A model generated the notes under the pieces. The model was not told the origin of the DNA. It saw only the letters and a list, made by a program, of their open reading frames with translations, and did no database searches. From Siphonodentalium dalli (taxonomy: Eukaryota; Mollusca; Scaphopoda; Gadilida; Siphonodentaliidae): 64,000 bases of DNA. Location: NCBI GenBank assembly GCA_032622095.1, contig CP136066.1:145979559-146043558 (forward strand), written 5' to 3'. Position numbers and translations under genes: made by a program. Every line of letters begins with the position of its first letter. The stretch's first letter is position 1. This document shows, piece by piece, positions 47,558-59,500 of this stretch.

Positions 47558-48105
47558 CCAGCATGAATAGCTCTGAGGTCTAAATGTATATTACACATTG
47601 GCAACTGCACTGCTGACAAATTCAATCCAGTTATATAATATGCACCATTTATTATATACATACACGTAGCACAACACAAGTGGGATTATCAATTGTGCTT
47701 TTCTTTTCTTTATTAATATTAATTTATTCTAGTTCTCTTTAAAATATCCTAGTCATACACTATTGACTGATAAGAGTATCATATATATACAGTTCATGAC
47801 CAACTTCAGTTACAATATATTTTCGAAATCTTTTACCCATTCATATATTTTCACTTGAACCAGAAGTAAAAAAGCTAACTTGGCATATAGTAACACATAT
47901 TTAACAAATAATGAAAATGAAATAATTTCTGATTCAGAAGTAACACACTGAGGAGATGGCTTTATAAAAGCATTTAGCTTGTTGTCAGATCCTCCATATC
48001 TCACAATTGAAAAACTCACCAAAACCAAGAAAACTAAAAATTGCACTTATTATTATGTAATTATTATGTATACATGTATGTGAGAGCTAGAATAAATATT
48101 GTTTA
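47558..48105 (+). other. LINE B 3' untranslated region and flank
   Basis: There is no coding sequence. The 3' terminus of LINE B cannot be fixed, and no poly(A) or clear microsatellite tail is visible before the TIR-element text resumes near 48110. Confidence 0.45.
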
Positions 48106-48922
48106 CACCAACATGGAATTTACTTTGCACAATGCATTGGTTGGGTTTACATCGTTGCAATCCATGCAACAGTTGGAATTATAACGTTGGCCCAATATGA
48201 TACATCTCAACGATATGTGGATACTTTTTGTTCAGTAAACACATGTCCAATCGTTACTGACACAATATATGCAACGATTTGTCATACTATAACTGTATGG
48301 TGTCGGTTGGCATAATCGTTGGACCAACGTTGTAATGCAAATTTTAGCAAATAAAAGTTTCTGTAATTTGGAATTCAAGGATGTGTTCGTTATTTAGATG
48401 CCACCATCGGTCACCGGGTCGTTATTTGAGGTCGATTTACGTTTGTAGTTTAAAATTTACTTAATTATTTTCCCAATTAATATAATTCTAGGAATCGCAA
48501 AATTCTGAATGTTTGCACGGCATATGCCTACATATAAGTTATAGCGGAGAATACATAATTATATGACTGGCATGCATATTAGTTTCTCACAAACTTACAC
48601 CAGATAGTGACATTGTGGCTGACGATGGTAGCTAAATTATGAACGGGTTATTAGATGCCAAAAACAAAATAAAATTGCCCAACATTACGTTAAGCAATTT
48701 AGTTTGAGGTTCCAACGTTGTCCCTCCGCTGAGTCAACTTTATGCCAACCAATGGGCTTAGTTTCCAATTACGTTGGGCCAACCATGCGGTCTGGATATC
48801 AACATTGGGCCAGCGCTCTGTATATGTCGGACAACGTAGGCCCAATACGTTGGCGCAATGAGCAAAATTTCGTTGGCCCAACCATTTAGAGGGTGGTTGG
48901 CCAAAATGTCATGCTATCTTGG

Positions 48923-50990
48923 ATATACATGTAGTGTATACTTTTGGCCATATATGCTGCATGTTTACTGTTGAAAAGGCGTTACGCATGCAATATCCGC
49001 TGCATATATAGGGACGAGTAGTGAGACCGGCCGGGGCATGTTGGAGCGTGGGGTACATTGAAGCACCCACCTCTCTTGTAAAAAAAAAACAGCATTAATT
49101 AAAGCATTAACAATTGTCACGTATGTGTGGAAATGACTCTTGTATGCACAAATAACACAAAACATCTGACTATTCTAAGAATGGTGTAAGAGATATGCAC
49201 AAACATAATTTTTGGGGGATATAAAGTAATATTTTTTTCGATTTTCAGGTTTAATCAATGTACAAGAGAAAATTTCAGGACGTAAAATGTGTATATTTTG
49301 TCAGTTGATTAAGTTTCATTTAATTTCAGTCAAAAAAAAATACCGATTAATTAGTGGCTTTCGAAGATGGTATACCATTAGACCCATTTCCACGTTCGGG
49401 GCATTTTGGAACACGCTATGCATGGTGTCCCCATATATAGTGCGCTTACAGGAAACCCGCATCAGAATTATGCGTCGATATGGTATAACTAACCAGCATT
49501 ATGGAAAACATCAGATGGAATTATGGATGAATGCATTTTAGTTGCTTGCAACAATGTCCTAAATATTATTTCAATACGTTTTCGTTGATGAATAATTATT
49601 TGTGTGGCAAATGGGGAGATTTGTATCTACAACATTAAAACCCCCTTCAAATTTTACACTGCTACTTCCCTCATGTTTGTGAAACGACGTTTTCATTGAA
49701 TGTGTTGCATGCAATGATGACGATTTCTCGAACATACTTGATTTCCCGGACTCAGATATTATGTTTTATACTAGCAATTTAATATAGTTCTTGAATTATA
49801 TTAGTGGTTTTACCTCCACATACATTGATTTCATGTGTGTTCCTTACATGCTCAGTGTTCTGACTTACCCCAGTTGATGATCCAATTTGCCCCTGGTTTC
49901 AAACAACCCGGGGTATGTTGGAATTTATTTTTCCACCTTTTCTATGTAATAAAAGCGAAATAGATCATATTTAATTATATGCCTTATTTAAAGTGTTTGG
50001 TGTACTTTATGATAATAGTTGAACAAATTAAGCAATGGACCCATGCTCACATTTCCCTGTAAGTGTAATTTAATTAAAATGTTCAACGTGACCCGCTGTC
50101 CCCTAAACATATTGAATGTTTCAACTGTACTCGGTTTCCCATATTCAACCAGGCCAAATGTCCGGCCAAATTAGCATTTTCACCCCATCCATGTTAGAAT
50201 TCTTAACTGCTAGTAAAATATATGCTCTAATTGGTTTCTTGTTTTGATTGGCAGTCTTTGACTGACACTCGGAGGGACCTTAGGCACTAATTGCTTGTTG
50301 GAAAATCAAACTACGAGAACAATTTCAACCTATATAGTTTTGGTTTGAAATGTGTATAATGTAATTGGGTGACGCACATGCATGGACTTTAAACATTTTG
50401 AACAAAGTTGAAAGTTGTGGGGGGTCCAGATCATGCACCCATGTCACAAAAAATCTGCTCAGCGTGTGAAACAATGTGGTTAATTAGAACCATAATATAA
50501 GTATAAGGGGTGTAGTGCTGCTCGGAGAGGTAGCTTGCGATGTGAAGAGAGTGGTTGGGGAACCAACCCCGGGATTATCGAAGGCGCCGAATGGTATAAA
50601 TAGCTTGCCATCTGAGCCGATCCCAATTTAAGCCCCTAATCTTTTTCATCATTTAACTGCAAGCTCAGATACATGTATATATAGTCCACATAATTTTATC
50701 CAGCTTTCCCGTCGTTAGATAATTATCGTGAAACGTCACGCATCGATAGCTCCCAATATCTAAAACGCGTTAAATTATTTGAACACACTTTGGTACGACA
50801 TTGTATGTGTACGTTATTAGTATCCCTGGAGTTGCGCGGAGTGGGTTGAACCGAGCGCATCCGAATATTCTAATTTTGCCTTACAATTTATGTGAGGACC
50901 TTATTAATTACCAGCAACTCATTAAAACAACCAATCTAAGAATTTTACTCCCATTTACCGTTTACCCAAAAGCAAACAAAATACAAACGG
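48923..50990. other. No gene seen
   Basis: This 2-kb stretch is mixed and AT-rich. An 84-codon frame at 49287-49541 follows an acceptor-like ATTTTCAG at about 49247 but has no recognised motif. CGTGAAACGTCACGC near 50730 is a small inverted motif. Nothing can be called. Confidence 0.4.
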
Positions 50991-50997
50991 TATGCGG

Positions 50998-52076
50998 CTT
51001 ATACGGACCCTGGCTCTTACGGACCCTGGCTTTTACGGACCACCGGCTGATACGGACCCTGGCTTATACGGACCCCGGCTCATACGGACCTCAATTAAAT
51101 TATGCAATTTGCAAACTGATATTTATGAATTTAATGTATTATTATGATTGTCTTTTCACACATGTATCTGTATTAATTGAGAATTTATGTGATTTTTTTG
51201 GTGATTTTCAAACTTATATTTATGAATTTAACCGATTTTTTCGGTGATTTTCAAACTTATATTTATGAATTTAATATATAATTATGATTGTCTTTTCACA
51301 CATATATCTGTATTAATTGAGAATTTATGTGATGTTCTGACTTGAAAAAGCATTTATTGAATCGTGTTAATTAAACAGACATGCGGTGATAAATGGTCAG
51401 TGAATGGTAATCAGGATGAATCCACTGAGTTTGATTTGTTACGAAAACATGTTTAGTAAAAACACATCTTGTTTCAACTGATTCATTGTCCGTTATATAA
51501 ACACTCGTATGTGATCCCTTTATATTGTTTTATAAACAGACATGCGAGGGTGAATGGTCAGTGAATGGTAATCAGGATGAATCCACTGAGTTTGATTTGT
51601 TACGAAAACATGTTTAGTAAAAACACATCTTGTTTCAACTGATTCATTGTCCGTTATATAAACACTCGTATGTGATCCCTTTATATTGTTTTATAAACAG
51701 ACATGCGAGGATGAATGGTCAGTGAATGGTGATCAGGATGAATCCACTGAGTTTGATTTGCTATGAAAACATGTTAGTAAAAACACAACTGGTATATATT
51801 CAACTGATTTATTGTTGACTGGCATAATTCCACAATGTCTAACTGTGCTTCATGTGGAGATACCATGTTATCATCATATTTTTGTTATCTCTGTATGTAT
51901 GTTGTCATAATTTAAATTTATTTAATTAAACATAAAAAATAAAATTGTGTATTTTAATTGAGGTCCGTATGAGCCAAGGTCCGTATAAGCCGGGGGTCCG
52001 TATAAGCCAGGGTCCGTATCAGCCGGAGGTCCGTATGAGCCAGGGTCCGTATGAGCCAGGGTCCGTATCAGCCGGC
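50998..52076. mobile_element. Foldback element tipped by inverted minisatellites
   Basis: The left end has five to six units of TACGGACCCTGGCTYA (50998-51085), followed by CTCAATTAAATTA. The right end has the complementary units (GGTCCGTATRAGCCAG, 51962-52076), preceded by TTTTAATTGAG. So both the minisatellite and its inner flank are inverted. The ~880-bp interior contains two other tandem structures. There is no coding sequence. It resembles foldback transposons, whose ends are arrays of short direct repeats in inverted orientation. Confidence 0.8.
51100..51830 (+). repeat. Interior tandem repeats of the 51-kb foldback element
   Basis: Set one, at about 51117 and 51259: TTATGAATTTAATRTAT, ATTATGATTGTCTTTTCACA, TCTGTATTAATTGAG. 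Set two starts at about 51376, 51535 and 51697 (period ~160 bp): ACAGACATGCG, AATGGTCAGTGAATGGT, ATCAGGATGAATCCACTGAG, CGAAAACATGTTTAGTAAAA. The copies of set two are very similar, so the expansion is recent. Confidence 0.9.
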
Positions 52077-52430
52077 ATTCATACAAACAACGCAAAAACA
52101 ACCCCACCGCCTAGTATAGTATAGTAATAATAGTATGTGAGCAATACATTTTATGTGAGGACTCCCGCCTCGAGTCATAGTCATATGCATTTTTGAAATA
52201 TAATCACAACAACGCGTGTGGGATCCCACGCGTGTCACGTGTGATCCCGATTGTATATCAATCGCCTTCTCATCGTAAACAGCGATAAACTATCTTTCGA
52301 TATTCAAACGTGTGTGTATTAGGTGCAGGTTGACATGCAGGATTATCCCAAACCTCACGTGCCACGCGTTGCACGATTGTCCATTTATTAACGACCGTTT
52401 TAGGTAAGGATTGTCCATTTATTAATGGAC
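52077..52430. other. No gene; palindromic patch near 52210
   Basis: ACGCGTGTGGGATCCCACGC and the following CACGTGTGATCCC form an imperfect palindrome. TTGTCCATTTATTAA is duplicated at about 52376 and 52408. Nothing else is seen. Confidence 0.4.
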
Positions 52431-52990
52431 AAACTTATGCGCATTAGGTGCAAAATATCTGTCGTGATTCACATTTGGCTGATTAAGCTATTGTCTTACA
52501 CTTGGTGCTCATAAACCTCGACCGTCATAAATACAATATCATCATAAACATGCATTGTGAGGGAGTCCCGTGAGTGACCAGACAGACAATGGGAGATTAG
52601 GGGATTAAATGTAAAATAATAACCTTTTGCTGTTTCGTGCAGAGTGACGTAATCTTTCTCCAGATTAAAACAGCCTGTTACGAACAAATTGCTTATATAA
52701 CAGCGTCAATGCACACTTTACAAAATATTGCTTTCTTCACATTGTCATGATTCAACCACGGTCGGTTTAATGTCCATGCGTCTTTGAATGTCCGTCTTGT
52801 GAAAACTAAAGATGATAATTGCATATCACTGTGTGATCGCTTGGTTGATAGAGTTGTCGATCGGGTTTCCCTTTGTACTGTGCGCGATCGGGTTTCCCTT
52901 TGCACAGTCGGCAATATATTCCCACTTTCGATATTTTCGGACTGGATCGTTCATATCACAGAATTGAAAACCCACTTGCCAAAATTTATG
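52431..52990. repeat. hAT-like element remnant, related to 34.25-34.98 kb
   Basis: GATTAAGCTATTGTCTTACA, ACTTGGTGCTCATAAACC, CATAAATACAATATCATCAT and ATGCATTGTGA parallel 34600-34680. TTCATATCACAGAATTGAAA with ACCCACTTGCCAAAATTT parallels 34885-34925. The termini are lost. Open frames here are not supported. Confidence 0.6.
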
Positions 52991-53112
52991 TTAGATTTGG
53001 AAATAAAAATATGTTTACTGTACACTAATTGTTAGAGCTTACCTTTTGCTGTTACGGAACGATATTTCATAAGTACGAAAATAATGATATACTTTCGTCA
53101 CCTAACTATTAC

Positions 53113-53217
53113 GGAGTGGCTACAGTTACGGGACTGTAACCGGAAGTTATGAAAATAATTATTGTTACAGTCCCGTAACTGTAGCCTCAGAGTCACGTTA
53201 GGCTATTGTTACATTGC
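53113..53217 (+). repeat. 105-bp hairpin repeat, copy 1
   Basis: GGCTACAGTTACGGGACTGT, AAC and its complement GTTACAGTCCCGTAACTGTA, GCC are 23-bp arms around a ~24-bp loop. The 105 bp recur as the reverse complement at 63354-63458 with about one change. Both copies lie just upstream of an exon candidate and are in the same orientation relative to it. Confidence 0.9.
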
Positions 53218-53410
53218 CAGTGTGCTTCCGGTTTCGCTTTTTCTAGTTTCAAAAAACGTCAAACTTGCACGCGACCGTAACCCGTAGTGACGTAGTTTCA
53301 CCATGAGCTCGCGCATGGCATTACTTGCTTATCACGTGACAGCAGGTGCTCGATTCAGACCTCGTGCTCAGTCTCAGGCTGTGCGTTCGATGTCAACTTG
53401 TTTTGTACTA
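53218..53410 (+). promoter_or_regulatory. Promoter-like region and 5' exon of a plus-strand gene
   Basis: The stretch is richer in CpG than its surroundings. It contains a CRE-like GTGACGTAG, an E-box in ATCACGTGACA, and an initiator-like CTCAGTCTC. It ends with a consensus donor, ACTA|GTAAGT, at 53410/53411. A second possible donor, AAAAG|GTACAG, is near 53495. I infer a non-coding first exon with its promoter; no transcript evidence is available. Confidence 0.4.
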
Positions 53411-53879
53411 GTAAGTTGATGTTATATTCGGGAGGTTCTTGATGGCGATGAAGTAAATCAACCTGGCTACGGAAAGAGAATGTAGAAAAGGTACAGTCGT
53501 TTCTGAAGTATAAATGCAATTGCTTTATGATTATTTCAACTATTTATTTAAAAATTTGAGTAGGAATTTGTATGAATTGAATTTTGTCCCCCCCCCCCCC
53601 CCCCGGTTTTAATTTTTTTCATTGGTTTAACTTTAAATAAACTGCATGCCCACCAGTCCAAACATGCAGAGTTGGCAATCTCATACGACTTCCCCGTCAA
53701 GAACATTTTGGGCTGAAGTTTGTTAGACAGTAACTTAACCCTTCTAGATAGTAAGGTAACATAAATGTCAAAATATTAAAATAAAATATAATCTGAATTG
53801 TCCTTTGAATGAGTAGAGCTATGTTCACATTTAATATAACTAATTATCATCTCCCTAATAATATTTCAGGCACTGGAGG

Positions 53880-53967
53880 CTGAAATAATTCAAATAACAT
53901 TGCTTTCATAACGCCGTGTTCTGAAGACATGGCAAATCCTACAGCTTGTGACAGTTCCAAAGATATG
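53880..53967 (+). CDS. Candidate first coding exon of an unidentified gene
   Basis: ATATTTCAG|GC is a good acceptor and ATG|GTAAGT is a consensus donor. The only ATG in the exon (53929) has a favourable context (GACATGG) and opens 13 codons (MANPTACDSSKDM), ending in phase 0 at the donor. The peptide is too short to identify. No continuation was found before the convergent minus-strand gene, so the next exon may be distant or the model may be wrong. Confidence 0.4.
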
Positions 53968-55849
53968 GTAAGTATTCTATGACCACCTCAGTATGATTGT
54001 TCATTATTCAATGTCAAGTTGGCAATATCCTATGATATTAAACAAACTTCAACCCAAAATTTACTCGACTGGGAAGTCATGTGAGATTGCTGTCAAGTTT
54101 TGGGATCAGTTGATATCAAGCTGACTAAGCTGACAGTGCAAATAATTTATTGTTAAAATTATTGGAAATACTATTTTAATACCGAGAACAAGTCCAAATA
54201 ATAATCTTCCCACTATAGTTTACCCGGTATATAACAATTTTAAGTGAATATTATACCATACTTGACCTTTTAAATAATATATGTAGTTATGATGGGTACC
54301 AATCTATCAATAACTTGAAACACAACCACCATGTTCTTGGTTGGCGGTAACACAAAGGCATGAGCCGTGCAGGCTATGTGTAAGAACTAGCTGCACGGTG
54401 GATCTGATTGGTGATCAAAATCCATTAAGTTTTTTATACAAAAAGGTGATTCTTCTGAAATCAGTAAGTGAATCAAACATTTTATGAGACGGCGCATAGA
54501 AGCTGATAACCTAATGCAAAGAAGACTATATTACCAATTAATTTAGGCCATTACGACTAAAATACTTGATGCTCGAAGCAAAATAAAAACATACCAAAAT
54601 GTTGGACAAATAGCAATTGTAAGTCCACGTACAACATCAATATGATTCTCTTATAGTTGATCATTTGCAATGTATAAACATCTGGATCGACAGTGGTCCA
54701 TCCACACATTTTATCACCCTACGGTGAACGAAACTGCTGTATATAAATATGATAGTATAATATTCAAGATTGATATATACATGTACATGTAATTGAAGAT
54801 TATTATGATTTTATTATTAATTATAGACTTATTCTCGGTAGCCTTCACCAAAAGTTGTGATGGATACAACAAGTAACATAAACACAGTTTAATATATAAA
54901 ACTAACAATTATAATGCAGTGTTAAAATAAATAGGGATGCATTCTACAATAACAGCAATGATATATTTACATGTCAGAGATACTAGTATTATAACAAATA
55001 TCTGTTGGGTTGAAGAATTCTGTTACTATTAAATTTAACAGTGAAAATAAATATTAATAATCATTTCAATGAAGTTCATGTGTTATCTATTGCTGATATT
55101 CAGAATGTATTGAATAATAAATTTATATTAAAACAAAAACTGGTCACTCTCATTAAAGGGGTACTGTTACTACTGTACACTAAATCCGACCATTTATGTG
55201 ACCATCTCCTATTATACTCAACAGGATATACAGTGTATACAACAAATGAATGAATTTGAGCCATGGATTAGTGCAAAATACACTCAGTCTCACTTACTTT
55301 ATGAATGATGTAAAACAACATGGTAATTATAATTAAAATGAATTTATGACTGGAGTCATCTTTCATACATCACATGAGTGTATTTTGCACTAATCCATGG
55401 CTTTAATTCATTCATTTGTTGCATATATTCATTATATTGACTATATTCTGTTGAATATAAAAGCAGAGGTCCCATAAATGGCCATTTTCGTACACCTTTA
55501 AGTTTAAAGTACATAGATGTAATTTCATAGATTTCATGAAATATGGTAGATGATGAGATTATTTTATTTTACAGCTGTACATTATTAGATTTTGTTCTAA
55601 CAGTTGTCTATAGATATAAACTACAAAGTATTTGTTCTCATTGTCTCTGGCCATGGTTAATTAATTTTATGTTCCTGAAGCAATAGCATCAATTGTCAGA
55701 TTTTTTGTTTTTTCATAATGCATTTGATTAATTATTGGCACCATTGTTTTAAAGAGTGTCCCTGGTGAAATTTCAGATACTAAGCATAAACGTAATTAAC
55801 CATGGCCTTAGAAAAAATAAATTGATAGATATTCATGATTGCAAACAAG
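53968..55849. other. No further exon found
   Basis: This is AT-rich sequence. A loose inverted pair occurs at about 55255-55275 and 55385-55405 (GCCATGGATTAGTGCAAAAT and its complement), enclosing about 110 bp, and is likely a small foldback repeat. No convincing downstream exon for the 53.9-kb gene was seen. Confidence 0.4.
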
Positions 55850-56172
55850 ACTCTCAGGTGCCTAATAACAGTGATGTGTTGGGATTAGGCTGAGTATATA
55901 GTTTTACAGTAATTCCCAAAGTAATTGACCACTTAACCACAGCAGAATTATGGGTAATTTAGCTTTCCGATGAATGGCAACAAGCCATATTTCGACTAAA
56001 TCCTGAAAAATTACCCATAATTCTGCCATGGTTAAGTGGTCAATTACTTTGAGCATTACTGTAATTGTGATGGCTATTTCAATATACTAGAATGTGTCAA
56101 TGCCAAATAATAGTGAAACTTTGGGAATTAATAAATTAATAACTAATGACACTATTATTGGGAACCTGAGCA
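55850..56172. mobile_element. Foldback MITE, family M1, copy 2 (interrupted)
   Basis: CTCTCAGGTGCCTAATAACA at the left, GTGCCAAATAATAGTGA-like interior text, and ATTATTGGGAACCTGAG at the right match the 20.96-kb element. It is more diverged and is split by the M2 MITE at 55907-56061. Confidence 0.8.
55907..56061. mobile_element. Mariner-like MITE M2, nested in M1
   Basis: It begins CAGTAATTCCCAAAGTAA and ends AAAGTAATTGACC-complement text then GAGCATTACTG, with TA on both sides. The arms AGCAGAATTATGGGTAATTT and AAATTACCCATAATTCTGCC pair. Removing it and one TA restores an M1 sequence that aligns with 20.96-21.15 kb. Confidence 0.9.
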
Positions 56173-56202
56173 TAATGTCTGTAATCGCTAAAAACTTTCT
56201 CT

Positions 56203-56555
56203 TCACATAAAACAGAAACGACAGAACCAGTTATCAGCCTTTGGCTCTTTGGATAGACCTACACACTTCAAGTCATACCACTTCAGGCAGCGGTCACAAC
56301 AGACCGATTTCTCCATCACGGACCTGCAAATACCGCAGAGCCATGTAACGTTGGTGGACAGATTCTTCACCTTCTCTGTGAGTGCAGCCCATGCCTCACA
56401 AGAACAATAGTTTTTTATAATGGCAAGGTCAACATCTTTATCACATACAGAGTTTGGAATATCCTCACGGATATTCTTGGCAGTTAAAAATACATCATCA
56501 GGTGAGTTTATACATTTTGCCAAACCTTTATCCCCCGTTATCCATTCCAGTATGA
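56203..56555 (-). CDS. Last exon: PHD-like zinc finger
   Basis: The acceptor TTATTTTCAG|TC joins in phase to the preceding exon. After ILEWITGDKGLAKC and a helical part with VDLAIIKNYCSCEAW come the zinc ligands: WLCGIC, CCDRC, WYDLKC and WFCRFC, then the stop at 56203. This is the C4HC3 spacing of a PHD finger, but the position usually held by His (WYH..C) is Asp here, so one zinc ligand is altered. PHD fingers of this type bind histone tails; with the altered ligand, function is uncertain. Confidence 0.75.
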
Positions 56556-59500
56556 CTGAAAATAAGAAAAAAGTGAAGTTAAAATCACGTTCATTATTAT
56601 GCTGTGAATGTCATTTATTGTCCCCGAAACAATTTTTTTGAGGGACTACCGGTATTAAAATAGCCTGTGTTCGTGCGTTCGAAATGGCTTCCGGATGATA
56701 ACTTTAGTTTCGGCTATTAGATCAAAAGCAAATTTTATAGGTGAGTTTATCAGACAAAAATACAGGTCAAATTTGGTGATGCTAACCCGCATTGCAGGAT
56801 TGTGTCATTAAATTCACCCTTTGGGGACCTCATTCCTGAAATGTCAGACACTATGTTCAGGCTTGTCTGTTCGAATATTATGTTCTTAACCACCAGTATC
56901 CAGTTGAACTCATTATACCCTGATTTTGCAAAGAAAACTTGGGGGGGGGGGGTATATTGGATTGAATTTGTCAGTCTCTATGTCAGACTATTCTCCCATC
57001 CATCCATCTGTCATTATGTCTCTATCCGTCCATTAATTGTTTTCTTTTCCAGATACATATTAAAGACCAAATGGGTATTTTTGTGTAGACGCAACTTGCT
57101 CTGACCCACGATAATAACATTGGATATGGAAGCTTGAAACTCTTTTATTCTGCCAACTTGCATCCATACTCTATGGAACGCAACAAAATCAACATCCATT
57201 TCTTAATTGGATCCAAAGAGTAAGTTCAATCATCCCAATATCTTAAGATGTTTCATGAATCTGTTTGAAGCATACCTTGGCGCCTCTCATTATCCTGGAG
57301 CTCGCGAAATGGTGTCAACTTTTTTTTCCTGTTTAAGCCAATGGCTGTCATGTCAGAACCTTTTGGTCTTCCTTTCGCCTTCACTTTGGGTAGCTTAAGC
57401 GTGTTTGGTTCTAGAAGTGAAAAGATTGTATCACTGAATGTCTTTTCCTCACAAGCAATTCTAGTGTTGAGGAATATTAAACCAGAATTATCTCCTTCTG
57501 CCCAAAATCATAAATTCAGTGTTTAAATAGATTATTAAAACAAAATAATATTTGATTAGGATGAACAATAGAAATGAGTGCACCTTACTTCATTACTGGC
57601 TGATACTGGTACATGTATTTCCATTCAGTGTAATTATAATTACATTTGTACTGTATATTAAAGTAACTACAGAAACCTATCATGAATAATTAAAATTAAT
57701 AATCAATGCATTTCACATTTAATGGTCAGAATCATGGATGACTCTAGTTTGTCATTAAACATATTTAACTCTTTCATGACGGGAGTTGCGTTGGTGCAGC
57801 ATTGGTGGAGCCTCACTTGAATAAGAGGTCAATATAAGTTATGTTAGGCCAATGGCCCAATGCATTCTCTTATGATAATTTCAGGACGCTCCATACATGA
57901 AAACGTTATTTAACCATGACCTTTAGGTTCAAACTATCTGTTATATGTTATATGTTATACCTTGTGATAGTGTTTTTGTTGCCACGTTACATTTACCAGC
58001 TCCTTTTGGTTTCCCTGCTTTTATCATCTTAGGAGGGAGCTTCACCAACCTGATTATTCTTGCTGTAAAAAAACAGCAGTAAAAGCATAGTTAACCCTTT
58101 GTTTACTTTTAAAATAATCATAAGTACAATGTAGTAATACCTCTCACATATCTCCGACTAAATCCGAAAACAATTCCCATAATTATGATGTGGTTAAGGA
58201 GTTAGTTATTTAGGGCATTACTGTACCTGTAGATTAGGACCCCTGCGAATCGGAAGATTACAGTTAAATCCGAATCTCGAAGATTCGCATGGCCCTAGCT
58301 ACTCTAATTCTATTGCAATTAAAAAAAATTTACTTGGCTCGCTGTGCATATTATAACATAAAATAATATGGGAGAGGCCTATTCTACTATTATATTAAAG
58401 CAAGTATTTTATTTCTCCCGACCCTATTGTTTGGCAATTAAAATTTTATTTTTTACAGGTTTTATTATAATTTTTTTTCTCCCACCTCCCCTATCTTTTA
58501 TCCAAAACAATCTGTAAACAAAGTAATAAGAAATAAAATGCCTTGGCATACCTGATCGTGAAGTTGAAGCTTGCTTAAAAGCAATGTGTATTGCTCCATC
58601 TGATGGTGGATAAGTTAACAGTGGACCCTTAGTCACCTGGTCTGTCATTTCTGGAATCTTATCTGGAGGATGTGTTTCAGACGTCAACACTTGAGAACCT
58701 GAGGTTCCTTCTGTATGAGCTGCAGGTGTGAAGATGTAAAAGAAACTAGATAATGAAATCAAAGACTTGAGTGGTACTAAATTAGATCTGAATATCTGTT
58801 GATTATAATATTCTAACCACCACGTCCAAAATATGGCTTTTTAGCTCACCTGAGACGAAGGAAGAGGGGAGAGGAGTTAAAAAATATAGGTCATGTTTGA
58901 ATATGGGTTCTGTCCAGTGATTTGGAATGGATTTTTTCCGATAATGGGGATTAGATATGATTCACTTAATTTAGCTAACCTGTTGATTTCTTTGAATCTT
59001 TGATGCCATCCAGTGGAATGGAGTTCTCTACCAAAGTCGGAGGTTTGGCAGCAGCATGGGTAGTTGAGGTCTCTGACCCTGTGGTAGAAATATTGTTAAA
59101 GTCTGACATTGTTTTGTTAAATCTACATCCCACCTGGGACATTCAATATGGGGTATGTTAGGGATCATCTATTATGATATGTATCGCTGCACTAGTGCAG
59201 CTCCCACCATGAAAGATTAACTAAATGGTGAGAATCTGTGATCTCTAGACCAACAAAAAACTTTAGCGCAACCTGTTTTTTTTTATGTGGCATTTTCATT
59301 GTATGTAAGCCCAGGTGAACTGAACTGTTGTTGAACTAAAATCTGCAGCTATGTTGATGGGATAACTAGATAATCAGGACCTGTTTTGTTAAGTGTCCCA
59401 TTTATTGAGGTACCATTTCCGCAACCCCTTGCAGCAACCCTGTGTATGTAAAAAAAAAATGTAAAACAGGATTGTACAGTAATTGTTGAGAAGACTAACC

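Larger units (their letters stand above)
41951..48922. mobile_element. TIR element with TTGGGCCAACG arms, hosting a LINE
   Basis: The left end CCCAGATAGCATGAC, then TTCGTTGGGCCAACGTTGGC, is mirrored at the right by GTCATGCTATCTTGG (ending 48922), preceded by TTCGTTGGCCCAACC. The flanks are TATAT on the left and ATATA on the right. Subterminal regions (to about 42235, and from about 48110 and 48700) are full of GTTGGCC, CCAACGTTG and TTGGCCCAA phrases. Without the CR1-like LINE the element would be near 3 kb. It could also be two separate elements with facing ends. No transposase is seen. Confidence 0.6.

Noticed and set aside
50801-51247. 148-codon frame across the start of the 51-kb foldback element
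   Set aside because: It includes the minisatellite (repeated R-T-L-A and T-D text) and then AT-rich sequence; no domain.
53218-53240. CAGTGTGCTTCCGG as a left end pairing with the hAT-like right end at 63603
   Set aside because: Only the first five to six bases agree with CAGTGTTCACGCTG, and the 8-bp flanks do not match.
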